DNA of 64,000 nt from Bacillus ndiopicus (GTDB taxonomy: Bacteria; Bacillota; Bacilli; Bacillales_A; Planococcaceae), in NCBI RefSeq assembly GCF_000612805.1, contig NZ_HG964407.1, positions 124,001-188,000 on the forward strand. The letters run 5' to 3'. Positions 43,621-53,585 of this stretch are shown one piece after another. The translations under genes and the position numbers were made by a program. Position 1 is the first letter of the stretch. Each line of letters opens with the position of its first letter. The notes under the pieces are model-generated. The model made no database searches, was not told where the DNA came from, and was given only the letters and a program-made list of their open reading frames with translations.

Positions 43621-45414
43621 ATGAAGAAAAAGCATTTTGCAGCAATGATTGCGGCAACAGCGATTACGCCTGCTGTTGTCATACCTACAGTGACGTCTGC
43701 CGAACAGCCAATCTTTAGCGATATTGTACCTTCAAGCTCTTATGCAAGCGCTATTAAATTACTACATGACAAAGGCGCTATTACAGGTTTTTCTGACAAC
43801 ACCTTTCGACCTCAGGAGACAATAACACGCCAGCATGTATTAGTTGTATTAGAACGCTTAATTGAATTCCCTTCAATTAGAGATGGAAAGAGATTTTCTG
43901 ATGTATCAGAAGAGCATTCTTACTATGAAACAATTCAAAACGCTTATAAAGCTGGCTTAATTGATGGACAGCCTGACGCTAGCTTTAATCCAAACACCCC
44001 TATTACTTATGCCCAAATCGCAAAAATTTTAGCGCAAGCATTTAATTTACAAGCAACAGAAACAATACCTTTGTTAGACGTACCGAAATCCCATTGGAGC
44101 TATCCATATGTACAAGCATTAAGCAGCAACAGTATTATTACACCTTCCGATAAATTTTTCTTAAATGAGCCATTAACACGTGGACAATTTGCTGTATTTT
44201 TAGAAAGATTATTATTGCAAAACGAACTGGAGGAAAGCATAATGCCAATTGGTCAATGGAGTGGTAAAATTGCTATCCCACAAAGCCCACTATCTGTTAT
44301 TTTACAAATTAATGAAGATGGAAAAGCATACTTCTCTGTACCAGCTCAGGGATTAAATAACTATCCTATTAGCTCAATCAAAACAATAAAAGACCAATTA
44401 CAAATTACTGTTGAAATCGCGGGGACAGTAATGACCATTGAAGGAAAAGTGGAGGAAGACCGTATTACAGCAACTTTCTCGCAAAATGGTATGACATTCC
44501 CACTTATTTTAACACCTTATGAGCCACCTACTGTCACATATGAGGAATTAACAGTACCTGTTGAAGGTGGACAATTAAAGGTCGCATTAGAAATGCCTAA
44601 AAATATTACAGATAAAGTGCCAGTAGCTATTATTATCGCAGGGTCTGGCCCAACAACTAAAGATGGCAACTCAATCGCTGGTGAAAATAACAGCTTAAAA
44701 ATGCTAGCGGAGGGCTTAGCGCAGCAAGGTATCGCATCAATCCGTTTTGATAAGCGTGGTGTTGGCGATAATATCCAACTACTCAAAGATGAGGGAGATT
44801 TACGCTTTACAAGCTATTCACAAGATGTCGAGCAAATTATTAAATTCGTACAGCAAGACCCTCGTTTCTCATCTGTTCATTTAATCGGACATAGTGAAGG
44901 CTCGCTAGTAGGTATTATAGCTGCGCAAACATCAACAGTAGCATCGATTACATCGATTGCTGGCGCGGGTCGTCCGATTGATGAAATTTTACTTGAGCAA
45001 CTATCTGTACAATTCTCCCAGCCATCATTAGAAAAGGTTGCAGCTATTTTAGAGCAATTGAAAAATGACAAGATAGTAGATAATGTGCCAGAAGACTTAT
45101 ATGCCCTGTTCCGCCCTTCTGTACAGCCCTATCTAATATCTTGGTTAAAATATGATCCAGCCGTAAAATTAGCTGAGTTAGATGTACCAACATTAATTAT
45201 TCAAGGAAACAATGATTTACAAATAACAAAAACTGATGCTGAACGATTACACACAGCGAAATCAGATGCTGAAATCATCTATTTTGATACGATGAATCAC
45301 GTATTGAAGGATGCTCCAGCTGACCGAGATGGTAATCTTGCAACATATGCAAACCCCACATTACAATTAACTGAAGGGCTTGTAGAAAAAATTTCATCAT
45401 TTATCTTGAAATAA
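43621..45414 (+). CDS. SLH-domain surface-anchored alpha/beta hydrolase
   Basis: 597 residues. The signal peptide ends near TSA-EQ (27). Three S-layer-homology repeats cover about 30-195 (AIKLLHDKGAITGFSDNTFRPQETITR; AGLIDGQPDASFNP; ALSSNSIITPSDKF). A beta-rich linker covers 205-300. An alpha/beta hydrolase follows with oxyanion GSGPT, GHSEG (Ser425), Asp532 in GNNDL and His560 in MNHVL. The SLH part should anchor it to pyruvylated cell-wall polymer, exposing an esterase or acyl hydrolase. The substrate is unknown. RBS GAGAGGAG. Confidence 0.92.
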   Translation: MKKKHFAAMIAATAITPAVVIPTVTSAEQPIFSDIVPSSSYASAIKLLHDKGAITGFSDNTFRPQETITRQHVLVVLERLIEFPSIRDGKRFSDVSEEHSYYETIQNAYKAGLIDGQPDASFNPNTPITYAQIAKILAQAFNLQATETIPLLDVPKSHWSYPYVQALSSNSIITPSDKFFLNEPLTRGQFAVFLERLLLQNELEESIMPIGQWSGKIAIPQSPLSVILQINEDGKAYFSVPAQGLNNYPISSIKTIKDQLQITVEIAGTVMTIEGKVEEDRITATFSQNGMTFPLILTPYEPPTVTYEELTVPVEGGQLKVALEMPKNITDKVPVAIIIAGSGPTTKDGNSIAGENNSLKMLAEGLAQQGIASIRFDKRGVGDNIQLLKDEGDLRFTSYSQDVEQIIKFVQQDPRFSSVHLIGHSEGSLVGIIAAQTSTVASITSIAGAGRPIDEILLEQLSVQFSQPSLEKVAAILEQLKNDKIVDNVPEDLYALFRPSVQPYLISWLKYDPAVKLAELDVPTLIIQGNNDLQITKTDAERLHTAKSDAEIIYFDTMNHVLKDAPADRDGNLATYANPTLQLTEGLVEKISSFILK

Positions 45415-45420
45415 ACTACC

Positions 45421-45472
45421 AAAAGCATTGGGGGAAAACAGGCTTTTATTAGCCTTCCCCCCAATGCTTTTA
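45421..45472 (+). terminator. Terminator after the SLH hydrolase
   Basis: AAAGCATTGGGGG pairs with CCCCCAATGCTTT around an internal mismatch region, followed by TATT on the plus strand. Confidence 0.75.
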
Positions 45473-45852
45473 TTCATTCATATAAGACGCAACTTATTTC
45501 CTATTCATCTAAATTTACATTAGTCAAAATGCACTTAATATTTTAAGTGTAAGAATTGACGACACTACTCGATTATGTTACTTTATGATTGTGATATTAG
45601 GTTAAAATACCAATTAAAAGGACTTAAGTTTCATGTTTTCTATAGAAGGCTAATGATTCTATACGGTACTTTATACATAAATAGTGTTTATTTTTCTTAT
45701 AAAACATAGTATTTACATAAATTTAATAAACTAAATATCACTTAGATACATATTGCCAAGTTCGCACATGTGGTGTTCTTTTTGCTTTTTCGATGTCTAA
45801 GAAGCCTTCTATACAAAAAAGGTTTGCAAAATAATTTATAAGAGGTTAAAAA
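45473..45852. other. Long AT-rich leader upstream of chemoreceptor gene
   Basis: About 380 bp with no ORF. I see one small palindrome, CACTTAA-TATT-TTAAGTG (45532-45549), and no recognisable riboswitch. Confidence 0.45.
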
Positions 45853-47574
45853 ATGAAAACAAGTTTGAAATTTAAAATGCTGCTCGTGTTTTCAGTGTTG
45901 CTCGTTATATCCTGCCTTATTATTAGTTATATTTCAGGGCGCACTACATTAAATGTTGTAAGTGAAACAGTTGGTCACCAAAACTTAGATATGATTGAAC
46001 AAGCAATTTCCACTATCAACATTCGACAATATCAACAGCTTGAAGTTGGAGCACCAAAGCAAGGCTATTATACAGAGCTACAAAATAATCTAGGCGATCT
46101 TCAAAAAACACATAATGTTTCAAGCTTATATGTGATGTCTCGCATTTCAAATGGCGATGATCTTAAGTATTACTATATGGTCGATGGTACACCAAGTAAT
46201 ACTCAACAAACTATCGGTGTGCAGGAAGAAGAGCCACAGCTATACCCTAAAATACAAGAAGCGTTCGACACAGGACAAGTACAATATCAGCTTTCTAACG
46301 ATTCTACATATGGGGCTGTATTTGCTATTTATGCCCCTTTTACAAATGAAGCAGGAGAAGTAATTGGCATTATCGGCGCAGATTTAGACGCTTCAGCAAT
46401 ACATAAAGCAATGAGTAATACACAACTACAAATAATGATAATTACAGTGATTATATTAGTAGTAGGCTTAGTCGTTATTTATTTTTTAACAAACTATTTA
46501 CTAAAACCATTGCGAACACTAGCTACACAAGTACGTGAAATTGGCAAAGGTAATTTAACTGTCACAATCGACACTACGCGTAAAGATGAGATAGGCTCAT
46601 TAACAAGAGCTGTGCAGCAAATGGTAATGGATTTGCAAAATATTATTATTAATATTAATGCAAGTTCAACCCAGTTAAGCGCTACAACAGATACTGTTCT
46701 AAAAAATAGCGACAAAGCAAGTGAAGCAAGTAGCAATATTTCAAGTGCTATTCAAGAAATATCTGCCGGAGCACAAATCCAATACAAAAGCTCTGAACAA
46801 AGTTCTTTAACATTAGAACAAATGGCAGATGGTATTCAACAAATTAATGAAGCATCTGCTAATGTGGCGCAACTATCTGCAACGAGCTTACACAATGTTA
46901 AGCTAGGGAATAACCATATTGAAAAGGTCTCACAGCAAATGAATGTTATTAATAGCTCAGTTGCAACATCTGCACAAGCAATTCAAACATTAGAAAATCA
47001 GTCTAATGAAGTATCATTGATTATTAATATTATTCGTGAAATTGCGTCCCAAACAAATTTATTAGCTTTGAATGCGGCCATTGAAGCGGCCAGAGCTGGT
47101 GAAGCAGGAAAAGGTTTCGCCGTTGTAGCAGAGGAAGTACGAAAACTTGCCGAGCAATCCGAAAAATCTGCTAATAGCATTGCTTCACTAATCAAGAAAA
47201 TCCATGCTGATACAAACTCTGCAGTGCAAGCAATGACTATTGTAACAACAAATGTTTCCGAAGGCTCAAAAGCCGTTGAAGCTGCTGGGCAATCCTTTGC
47301 GACAATTTTGCAATCAATTCAAGATGTTGTCACTCAAATAAAACAAGTATCTACAATTTCCGAGGAAATATCCATATTTTCGAAAGACGTAACTGCGTCA
47401 ATTGTAGTAACTACAGATTTAGCAAGTAAAGCTGCACAAACTACAGAGGGCGTTGCAACATACTCTGTAGAGCAAGTTGGGCATATTCAGGAAATTACTG
47501 AAAAGATAGTACAAGTAAACCAATTAGTACAGCAGCTTGAGCAATCCGTAATGAAATTTACAATCAACCCATAA
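45853..47574 (+). CDS. Methyl-accepting chemotaxis protein
   Basis: 573-residue chemoreceptor. TM1 covers about 9-28, an extracytoplasmic Cache-like sensor 30-190 ([11 protein letters not shown] near its end), TM2 195-215, HAMP to about 268 ([21 protein letters not shown]), then the signalling coiled coil with the hairpin tip [21 protein letters not shown]. It couples an unknown ligand to CheA/CheW. RBS AGAGG. A terminator follows. Confidence 0.94.
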   Translation: MKTSLKFKMLLVFSVLLVISCLIISYISGRTTLNVVSETVGHQNLDMIEQAISTINIRQYQQLEVGAPKQGYYTELQNNLGDLQKTHNVSSLYVMSRISNGDDLKYYYMVDGTPSNTQQTIGVQEEEPQLYPKIQEAFDTGQVQYQLSNDSTYGAVFAIYAPFTNEAGEVIGIIGADLDASAIHKAMSNTQLQIMIITVIILVVGLVVIYFLTNYLLKPLRTLATQVREIGKGNLTVTIDTTRKDEIGSLTRAVQQMVMDLQNIIININASSTQLSATTDTVLKNSDKASEASSNISSAIQEISAGAQIQYKSSEQSSLTLEQMADGIQQINEASANVAQLSATSLHNVKLGNNHIEKVSQQMNVINSSVATSAQAIQTLENQSNEVSLIINIIREIASQTNLLALNAAIEAARAGEAGKGFAVVAEEVRKLAEQSEKSANSIASLIKKIHADTNSAVQAMTIVTTNVSEGSKAVEAAGQSFATILQSIQDVVTQIKQVSTISEEISIFSKDVTASIVVTTDLASKAAQTTEGVATYSVEQVGHIQEITEKIVQVNQLVQQLEQSVMKFTINP

Positions 47575-47575
47575 T

Positions 47576-47630
47576 TAAAAAAGTCTGGAAGGCAGTTTGT
47601 TATTTACCTGTCCCAGACTTTTTATTTTTC
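47576..47630. terminator. Terminator after chemoreceptor
   Basis: AAGTCTGG (47581-47588) pairs with CCAGACTT (47613-47620), with an A-run on the left and TTTTTATTTTT on the right. Confidence 0.78.
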
Positions 47631-47657
47631 CCCCAGCAACAAGAAAAATAAGTTATT

Positions 47658-47671
47658 GTTGCGGGCGCAAC
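47658..47671. promoter_or_regulatory. Palindrome in promoter of the XRE-membrane regulator
   Basis: GTTGCG-GG-CGCAAC lies just upstream of a TATAAT (47684-47689), where the -35 region would be. It is a plausible autoregulatory operator for the HTH gene at 47,734. Confidence 0.4.
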
Positions 47672-47733
47672 ACCTGTCATTGCTATAATTTAAACAATAA
47701 GTAACTTATGCTGAAATCAGAAGGAGGTACATT

Positions 47734-48210
47734 ATGAAGCTAGGAGAAAAAATTCGCTCTAGAAGAGCAGAATTAAATTTAACACAGCAGCAATTAGCAG
47801 ACAAAGTATTTGTCACTAGACAAACGATTTCTAAATGGGAATTAGACAAAAGTGTTCCCGACCCTATTTCACTAAAATTAATAGAACATGCATTAGATAC
47901 ACAATTGCGTTTTGTTGATTTCACACAAACGAAAGGAGTACAAAATATGAAATGGCTACAAAATATTTTAGGAGTATTGTTTTTTGGTCTTTTATTTTTA
48001 CCATTTAGAATGGGGGGTGTATTTATGAAGAAAGGATGGTCAAATCCTCTTATCAGATTTATTGTGATACCAATCGTTATCGTTGTTTATCTCCTCTACA
48101 TTAATTCACTCAATATGAAAGCCTTTTATTCGATTGTCGGTTTTTCTATTGTGCTTTATTTCGTCACAAGTTTTTATTTTTATTCAAATACGAAAGAGGA
48201 GACTCTTTGA
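47734..48210 (+). CDS. XRE-family HTH regulator with C-terminal membrane helices
   Basis: 158 residues. Residues 1-60 are a Cro/CI HTH (IRSRRAELNLTQQQLADKVFVTRQTISKWELDKSVPDP). After a short linker there are about three helices (roughly 75-92, 108-128, 132-150). HTH-membrane proteins of this kind often control neighbouring exporter or immunity genes. GGAGG lies 7 bases before the ATG. It precedes the small secreted protein and ABC genes, which I take to be its targets. Confidence 0.85.
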   Translation: MKLGEKIRSRRAELNLTQQQLADKVFVTRQTISKWELDKSVPDPISLKLIEHALDTQLRFVDFTQTKGVQNMKWLQNILGVLFFGLLFLPFRMGGVFMKKGWSNPLIRFIVIPIVIVVYLLYINSLNMKAFYSIVGFSIVLYFVTSFYFYSNTKEETL

Positions 48211-48414
48211 AAATAAATATACCAATAAAAATAAGATAATTAGCAATAAGGTCAAAAATTATTATACTAACAAAATATAAACATCCATTATTAATCATAG
48301 TTTACAAAAAGGTATTTATATGGCAAAATTAAATTGTAAGAATTATTGGCCAATATTCTTCGCTAGATACAAGTTTTTACTGCTTATAACATTACTAATA
48401 GATGGAGGAGAATT

Positions 48415-48729
48415 ATGAAAAAATTTAAGATGTTAAGTTTAAGTTTAATTACAGCCTTCACGTTAAGTGCACCAGTAACTCTTTCAAGTGTCCAAGCTGC
48501 TGAAAATTTAGAACCAGTAATAACTCCAGCATCAGATACAATTTTCGTTTCAAGAACAGTACCATTGACATACACATCTGCCATGTGGGTAACTGAAACT
48601 AGAAATGGCAAAACATATTCAGGTTATATTTACAACAGAGGAACAGATAGCACTGGAAATTACTCTATTTTTACTGGAACTATTAGAGTAGGTTCTCATG
48701 TAGAGCCATACGTTTTTGAAAATGATTAA
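48415..48729 (+). CDS. Small secreted protein of ABC cassette, unknown family
   Basis: 104 residues with a clear Sec signal peptide (MKKFKMLSLSLITAFTLSAP..., cleavage near VQAA-EN). The mature 75-76 residues contain two similar patches, TYSGYIYNRG and IFTGTIRVG, and no cysteine. RBS GGAGGAGA. It is followed by its own terminator, so it should be made in excess of the ABC genes downstream. A bacteriocin-like product, a signal or a ligand of the transporter are all possible; I do not recognise the family with certainty. Confidence 0.82.
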   Translation: MKKFKMLSLSLITAFTLSAPVTLSSVQAAENLEPVITPASDTIFVSRTVPLTYTSAMWVTETRNGKTYSGYIYNRGTDSTGNYSIFTGTIRVGSHVEPYVFEND

Positions 48730-48745
48730 TTTATAATTTTTTATC

Positions 48746-48783
48746 ATCCCCTTTAAGTACATTATTTTAAAGGGGATTTTTTA
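48746..48783 (+). terminator. Terminator/attenuator between secreted protein and ABC permease genes
   Basis: ATCCCCTTTAA (48746-48756) pairs with TTAAAGGGGAT (48767-48777), followed by TTTTTTATA. Confidence 0.85.
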
Positions 48784-48822
48784 TAAATAAAAATAATAAA
48801 TAAAGATTTGGAGGTGCATACA

Positions 48823-51300
48823 ATGAAAGACGTAGTTTATTTTATTTTAAAAGGAATCACTAAAAACAAATGTATTTTATTGTTACCACTTGCAATTATT
48901 TTACTTATCGCATCCCTCTTTATCATTAATCACAATCAAACAGGAGCCACCCAACAAGAGCTAGTAGAAATTTTTAAAGAGCGCAAAATTACTGTGAACT
49001 TTTTGATTGGTAGAGCAACTAGCAAGGAAAGGCAGATCGGGCTAACGAAGGAACAGCGCCAATCACTAGATAGCCTGCTATTACAAGAGCAGCACATAAA
49101 AGAAATTTCAAGCAAGCTAAAGGCAAATGATTTAGACATTGCTTCAGCACATCTGGCATACCTAAACGAGTACGAACAATTTGAAGGCTTTGATTCTATC
49201 CCTTACAATAATAAAAATTTATTAGAGATTGAACGACGTAAAGCCGAAAAACTGATAGAATACGGCTTATCTTACACTGAGCAAACAACGCCATATAACA
49301 CAGCATTGTTTACCAAACAACTATTTCAATTATTATTTAGCCCTGTCACCGCTTTTCTTTTTTTGCTTATTTTTTGCTATAAATATTTATCTGATAGAGA
49401 GAATCGACTGTTTGATTTTTTTAAAATAAATTCTTTATCTTCCGCGGCAACATACTACGGCTACTTAATTCCTTTTTTACTAACCATCGTTATATACATA
49501 GTAATAGCGAGCTCATTGTCATTATTGCCAGCACTTATCACTGGCAATATTAATACAATTCATTATCCAATCGAAGTGACTGTAGGCTCTACACTTGTAA
49601 TGGTACCTGTCTGGAAGTGGCTCGTCTTTCTTCCTATTAGCTGGGGCATTTTTATAACACTTTTATTAATCTTAGCCACATGCTTATTGAAGCAACGCAG
49701 TTCTTTAGGTATGACCTCGGCAATGATAAGCACACCATTTATTATTGCATATATTATTTCATTACGATTTGGTTTCTATATGGCGAACCCCATACATCTA
49801 CTTGTTTCATACGAAGTCCATTTATTGACGACACAACGCTATATCAGCTATTTGGTAGGGATGTTCATTTTACTTATTTTATGCTTTATTATTTCTTATC
49901 CGATTATCAAATCGCAATGGATGATTTTTAGAACACCTGTTTTTAATATGAACAAAAAACAATATCACCCGCAAAGTAAGTGGAAGCTTTTTCAATTTGA
50001 ACATTTGAAAAAAAAGCGCAAAGGACATATTCTCTTTACACTTCTTCTGCTATCCGGCATTACTGGCGGAACAGTGGTCATTGTGAATCAGCAATTTCAA
50101 TCCATGCCTATTAAAGCATTGAAAGCAATTGAAGATTTCCATAACTTCACTATTGAAAATCGCGCAAAATGGAAAATGATGGAGGATGACTTTGAATTAG
50201 AAAAAGAAATGCAGCTTCTGAAACAGCAGCAATCAGGCGAAGAAATAGATACTCCTCAGGAAAACCCTTTTACAGCTATGGTAGAAGATTCGAACTATAT
50301 TTACAATGCGCTAGAAAGCTTAAAAGGCGAGATTCATTCTGATGATTTCCCTGAAAAATTTCGAGAAACATTGCAATCGTTTGATTATCCAACTTATAAG
50401 GAAATCGATGGAGCACTATGGACTGTAACCGTAATGGCGTCTGAGGAGCAACAACATATTTTAGATGAAAAAGGAATAATAGCATGGCCTCTTGGGAACC
50501 ATTGGGTTTCTAATTTCGATGAACTAAGGAAAGCATTTGATAACTCTAAAATCATAAAACGCTATCAGGATCGAAATACAAAATACGGAAATAGTAGTTT
50601 GTTTTCTATTTATAAATATTTAAATTGGAATATAATGCTATCCGTGTTAGCCGTTTTCGTGCTCTTGCTATGGACGACAATGTCTGATGAGCGACAGCCA
50701 AATCCGTCAATCAACTTTTTAACTACGAAGCCGATTCGCATTACCTCCATTTATATGACGAAATGGGCGTATAATCTTGCTATCGCTTATAGCTTATTAT
50801 TAATTAGTAGTATTTTTATTTTCCTCTTAAGTACTATAATTGGTGGTTTAGGGGAAGCCGGGTATCCCATTTTAGTCTATACAGTAGATCGAAATCCGGA
50901 TCTTTATTTCTATTCAATAGTTGATGATGCCTCTTTTTATTTTGAAAATTTGTCCACACTTATTTTAAAAAGTAGTTTGTTAATTTTTGCGCAAATTTTC
51001 TTTTTAAATAGCTTGTTCAGCTTGATTGGTAAGTGGATGAAAAATCACTATGCCACAATTGTAGTTACATTAATTGTAGCAGCTGTAGGTTATTTTTTGG
51101 CAAACCGCTATATTGCCTTGAGCGGTATGTATATCAATCCATTCGTTTACTTCGATACATGGAACGTTGTGGATGGTTGGAAATCTATTTTAGCAAGGGA
51201 TTCAAAAATAAATTACTTAAATGGCAGTATTATTTTACTTATTAGTGGAAGCATACTGTTCTGTATAGGGCTTCTATCAAAAAGGAAGGGGGCATTATAA
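48823..51300 (+). CDS. Fused double ABC permease of secreted-protein cassette
   Basis: 825-residue membrane protein built of two similar halves. Each half has an N-terminal helix (about 14-34 and 395-415), a charged extracytoplasmic domain (35-165; 420-600) and about five helices (170-370; 605-820). This resembles a tandem pair of ABC-2-type permeases. ATG at 48823 follows TTTGGAGG; a TTG five codons earlier overlaps the ribosome site. Its stop overlaps the ATPase start (TAATG). It resembles bacteriocin-immunity or exporter membrane proteins only in general layout. Confidence 0.82.
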   Translation: MKDVVYFILKGITKNKCILLLPLAIILLIASLFIINHNQTGATQQELVEIFKERKITVNFLIGRATSKERQIGLTKEQRQSLDSLLLQEQHIKEISSKLKANDLDIASAHLAYLNEYEQFEGFDSIPYNNKNLLEIERRKAEKLIEYGLSYTEQTTPYNTALFTKQLFQLLFSPVTAFLFLLIFCYKYLSDRENRLFDFFKINSLSSAATYYGYLIPFLLTIVIYIVIASSLSLLPALITGNINTIHYPIEVTVGSTLVMVPVWKWLVFLPISWGIFITLLLILATCLLKQRSSLGMTSAMISTPFIIAYIISLRFGFYMANPIHLLVSYEVHLLTTQRYISYLVGMFILLILCFIISYPIIKSQWMIFRTPVFNMNKKQYHPQSKWKLFQFEHLKKKRKGHILFTLLLLSGITGGTVVIVNQQFQSMPIKALKAIEDFHNFTIENRAKWKMMEDDFELEKEMQLLKQQQSGEEIDTPQENPFTAMVEDSNYIYNALESLKGEIHSDDFPEKFRETLQSFDYPTYKEIDGALWTVTVMASEEQQHILDEKGIIAWPLGNHWVSNFDELRKAFDNSKIIKRYQDRNTKYGNSSLFSIYKYLNWNIMLSVLAVFVLLLWTTMSDERQPNPSINFLTTKPIRITSIYMTKWAYNLAIAYSLLLISSIFIFLLSTIIGGLGEAGYPILVYTVDRNPDLYFYSIVDDASFYFENLSTLILKSSLLIFAQIFFLNSLFSLIGKWMKNHYATIVVTLIVAAVGYFLANRYIALSGMYINPFVYFDTWNVVDGWKSILARDSKINYLNGSIILLISGSILFCIGLLSKRKGAL

Positions 51301-52169
51301 TGGTATTACAAGTAAATCAACTGACAAAGAAGTATAAAAATAAAGCTGTCCTACAAAATATCTCTTTTTCTATCAATACAGGAGAAATAATTGGCCTTGT
51401 CGGACCAAATGGAGCTGGAAAATCTACTTTAATGCGCTCTATACTCGCATTAGAAAATATTGAAAACGGCACAATTACCGTGAAGGACACTACCAATAAC
51501 CAACCTGACTTTTTTAAATATATTTCTTTTTTACCGAGTGATAATTACTTATATATGCACCTATCTGGCTATGATCACCTATCCTTTGTGGCAAATATTT
51601 ATGATTTAGAAAAGAAGGAAATAGATGAGGTCATTGATTTAATCGGTATACGCTCCTATGTCAACCAGCCTGTTAAATCTTATTCGTATGGGATGAGACA
51701 GCATCTCTTAATCGCTTTAAGCATACTAACAAAGCCGCTTATCATCTTAATGGATGAACCATTTAACGGATTGGATCCGACGAGCACTATCGAGTTAAAA
51801 CAATTGATTCGCACCTTACATTCGCAAGAAATAAGCATTCTTATTTCAACTCATAATTTGGATATATTAGAGGATTTAACAGACACGATTTGGTTTATTA
51901 AAGAAGGTAAGCTGTTCACAAATGATGAAATATCAAGTTTAGAGGCACCTTATGAAATTGAATTTATGTACCTTGATAACATAGAACAATTGATGAAGGG
52001 CAGCCACCTCCCCTTCCAAGTTAGTGAAAATCGTCTACTGACAGATGCAGCGCATAATGTGGAGAAGTATCTTGAATGGTTAATAAAAAATGGGGTACAG
52101 ATTCAATCGGTCAATCGCAGTAAAAAGAATTTAGAAGAGATCTATAAGTATTTTTATAATGTCGAGTGA
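51300..52169 (+). CDS. ABC transporter ATPase of secreted-protein cassette
   Basis: 289-residue ABC ATPase of the CcmA/multidrug type: Walker A GPNGAGKST at 35-43, signature SYSYGMRQH (weakened LSGGQ), Walker B LIILMDEPFNGLD and switch ISTHNLD. The C-terminal 80 residues are an accessory domain. It is translationally coupled to the fused permease and completes a transporter. A terminator follows. Confidence 0.92.
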   Translation: MVLQVNQLTKKYKNKAVLQNISFSINTGEIIGLVGPNGAGKSTLMRSILALENIENGTITVKDTTNNQPDFFKYISFLPSDNYLYMHLSGYDHLSFVANIYDLEKKEIDEVIDLIGIRSYVNQPVKSYSYGMRQHLLIALSILTKPLIILMDEPFNGLDPTSTIELKQLIRTLHSQEISILISTHNLDILEDLTDTIWFIKEGKLFTNDEISSLEAPYEIEFMYLDNIEQLMKGSHLPFQVSENRLLTDAAHNVEKYLEWLIKNGVQIQSVNRSKKNLEEIYKYFYNVE

Positions 52170-52195
52170 ATTGTATACAATATTAAATACTAAAG

Positions 52196-52245
52196 GAGTG
52201 AATGGGTGTCTCTAAAAAATTTTTAGGTACCCTTCACTCTTTCTT
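52196..52245 (+). terminator. Terminator after ABC ATPase
   Basis: GAGTGAA-t-GGGT pairs with ACCC-TTCACTC (52196-52239), followed by TTTCTTT. Confidence 0.65.
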
Positions 52246-52274
52246 TACAAGAAAAGACTAAAAACCAATCGTAC

Positions 52275-53585
52275 TTACAATAAATTCGGTAAAGCCCTAC
52301 GATTTAATTTTCCAAGCTCACTATACGGTAATTCCGCTACAAAATAAATTTGTTTCGGACATTCATAATTCGCTAAATTTTCCTTACAAAAGGTATAAAT
52401 TTCTTGTTCACTTACCCCATCCCCTACAATATAAACAATGACGCGCTCGCCAAATTGTGAATCCTCAACACTGGTAACAGCAACATCATCTATTTTAGGA
52501 TGTGTCCTTATTATTTGCTCAATATGTTGTGGAAACACATTTTCTCCACCTGAAATAATTCTGTCATGCAAGCGCCCTTTTATAAACAGCAAACCTTCTT
52601 TCTCTTCAACTAAATCTCCAGTCCGCTTATTATTAACAATTAATTCGCTCTCATCATATACAATATTTAGCCCATCAATAGGTAATCCAATTGTTGCTGG
52701 ATACATTGCGCGTTGTTCTGGCGTTGCAATGCTCACCAACCCCACTTCAGATGTGCCGTATAAATTGTATAAAATAGCGTCAAAGCGCTCGCTATTTTGT
52801 AACGGTGCACTTCCACTAGCTATACAGCGTAATGAAGGCGTTTGATTAAAACGAGATAACAGTGTTGGAACAACAGTTATCGCCTCTATTGGATATGCTT
52901 TTAACAAAGATACATCAAAGCGTTTGCTCAATATAACTGTGTTACCAGCTGCTAATGTTGCAGTTAAAAAGGCTAATCCATAGCCATGAAAAAACGGTGT
53001 GGCAACATAAACATAACGATATGTATGAAAATGCATACGCTCTAACAACGCTCGAAATGGAGCTAGCAGCGTATGCACGGCTGTATGTACACTTCTTGGC
53101 TCTCCCGTTGTACCGCTTGTTTGTAAAACAACTTTCCCCTGCTTTTTTGGAAAACATATAGCTGCCGCTTTTTGTGGTAATACTTTTAGCTGTTCTTCAG
53201 TAAATAAAAAATCAAAATGTCCTTTCACAGAGCGCCCGGTATGTAGTAATACAACTGTCGCCCCTATTCGCTCTGCCGCAAAAACCGCACGCAATAGTGT
53301 TACGCTATTGTCGCATTGAAAGCCAACATGCTGCCCTGCACGAATTCCATATTCATACAAAGCATAGCTCATATAAACAACATCATCGTAAAACTGACCA
53401 TATGTAGTGATTAAATGATTTTCAATAAAAAGTGGAGAGTGTGGCTGTCTTTTAGCGTGAAAAGCTAACAATGCATTAATTGATAGTCCCTCCTGAACAA
53501 CAGCTCTGAGTAGCTGATTCAAAGGCATACGTAAAAAAGCTTTGATTTTTAAGGTCTCACGAAGCGTAGAAATAATAGCCACCAC
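52275..53585 (-). CDS. AMP-dependent acyl-CoA synthetase/ligase
   Basis: 436-residue adenylate-forming enzyme, shorter than the usual 500-550. Phosphate-binding loop TSGTTGEPRS, LYGTSEVG, GRLHDRIISGGENVFP and the catalytic C-terminal lysine in SELGKLNRRALP are all present, so it should be active on a carboxylate. The GTG start at 53585 has GGAGG 7 bases upstream and lies inside the end of the SDR gene (37-bp overlap). The acyl substrate is unknown. Confidence 0.88.
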   Translation of the reverse strand: MVAIISTLRETLKIKAFLRMPLNQLLRAVVQEGLSINALLAFHAKRQPHSPLFIENHLITTYGQFYDDVVYMSYALYEYGIRAGQHVGFQCDNSVTLLRAVFAAERIGATVVLLHTGRSVKGHFDFLFTEEQLKVLPQKAAAICFPKKQGKVVLQTSGTTGEPRSVHTAVHTLLAPFRALLERMHFHTYRYVYVATPFFHGYGLAFLTATLAAGNTVILSKRFDVSLLKAYPIEAITVVPTLLSRFNQTPSLRCIASGSAPLQNSERFDAILYNLYGTSEVGLVSIATPEQRAMYPATIGLPIDGLNIVYDESELIVNNKRTGDLVEEKEGLLFIKGRLHDRIISGGENVFPQHIEQIIRTHPKIDDVAVTSVEDSQFGERVIVYIVGDGVSEQEIYTFCKENLANYECPKQIYFVAELPYSELGKLNRRALPNLL

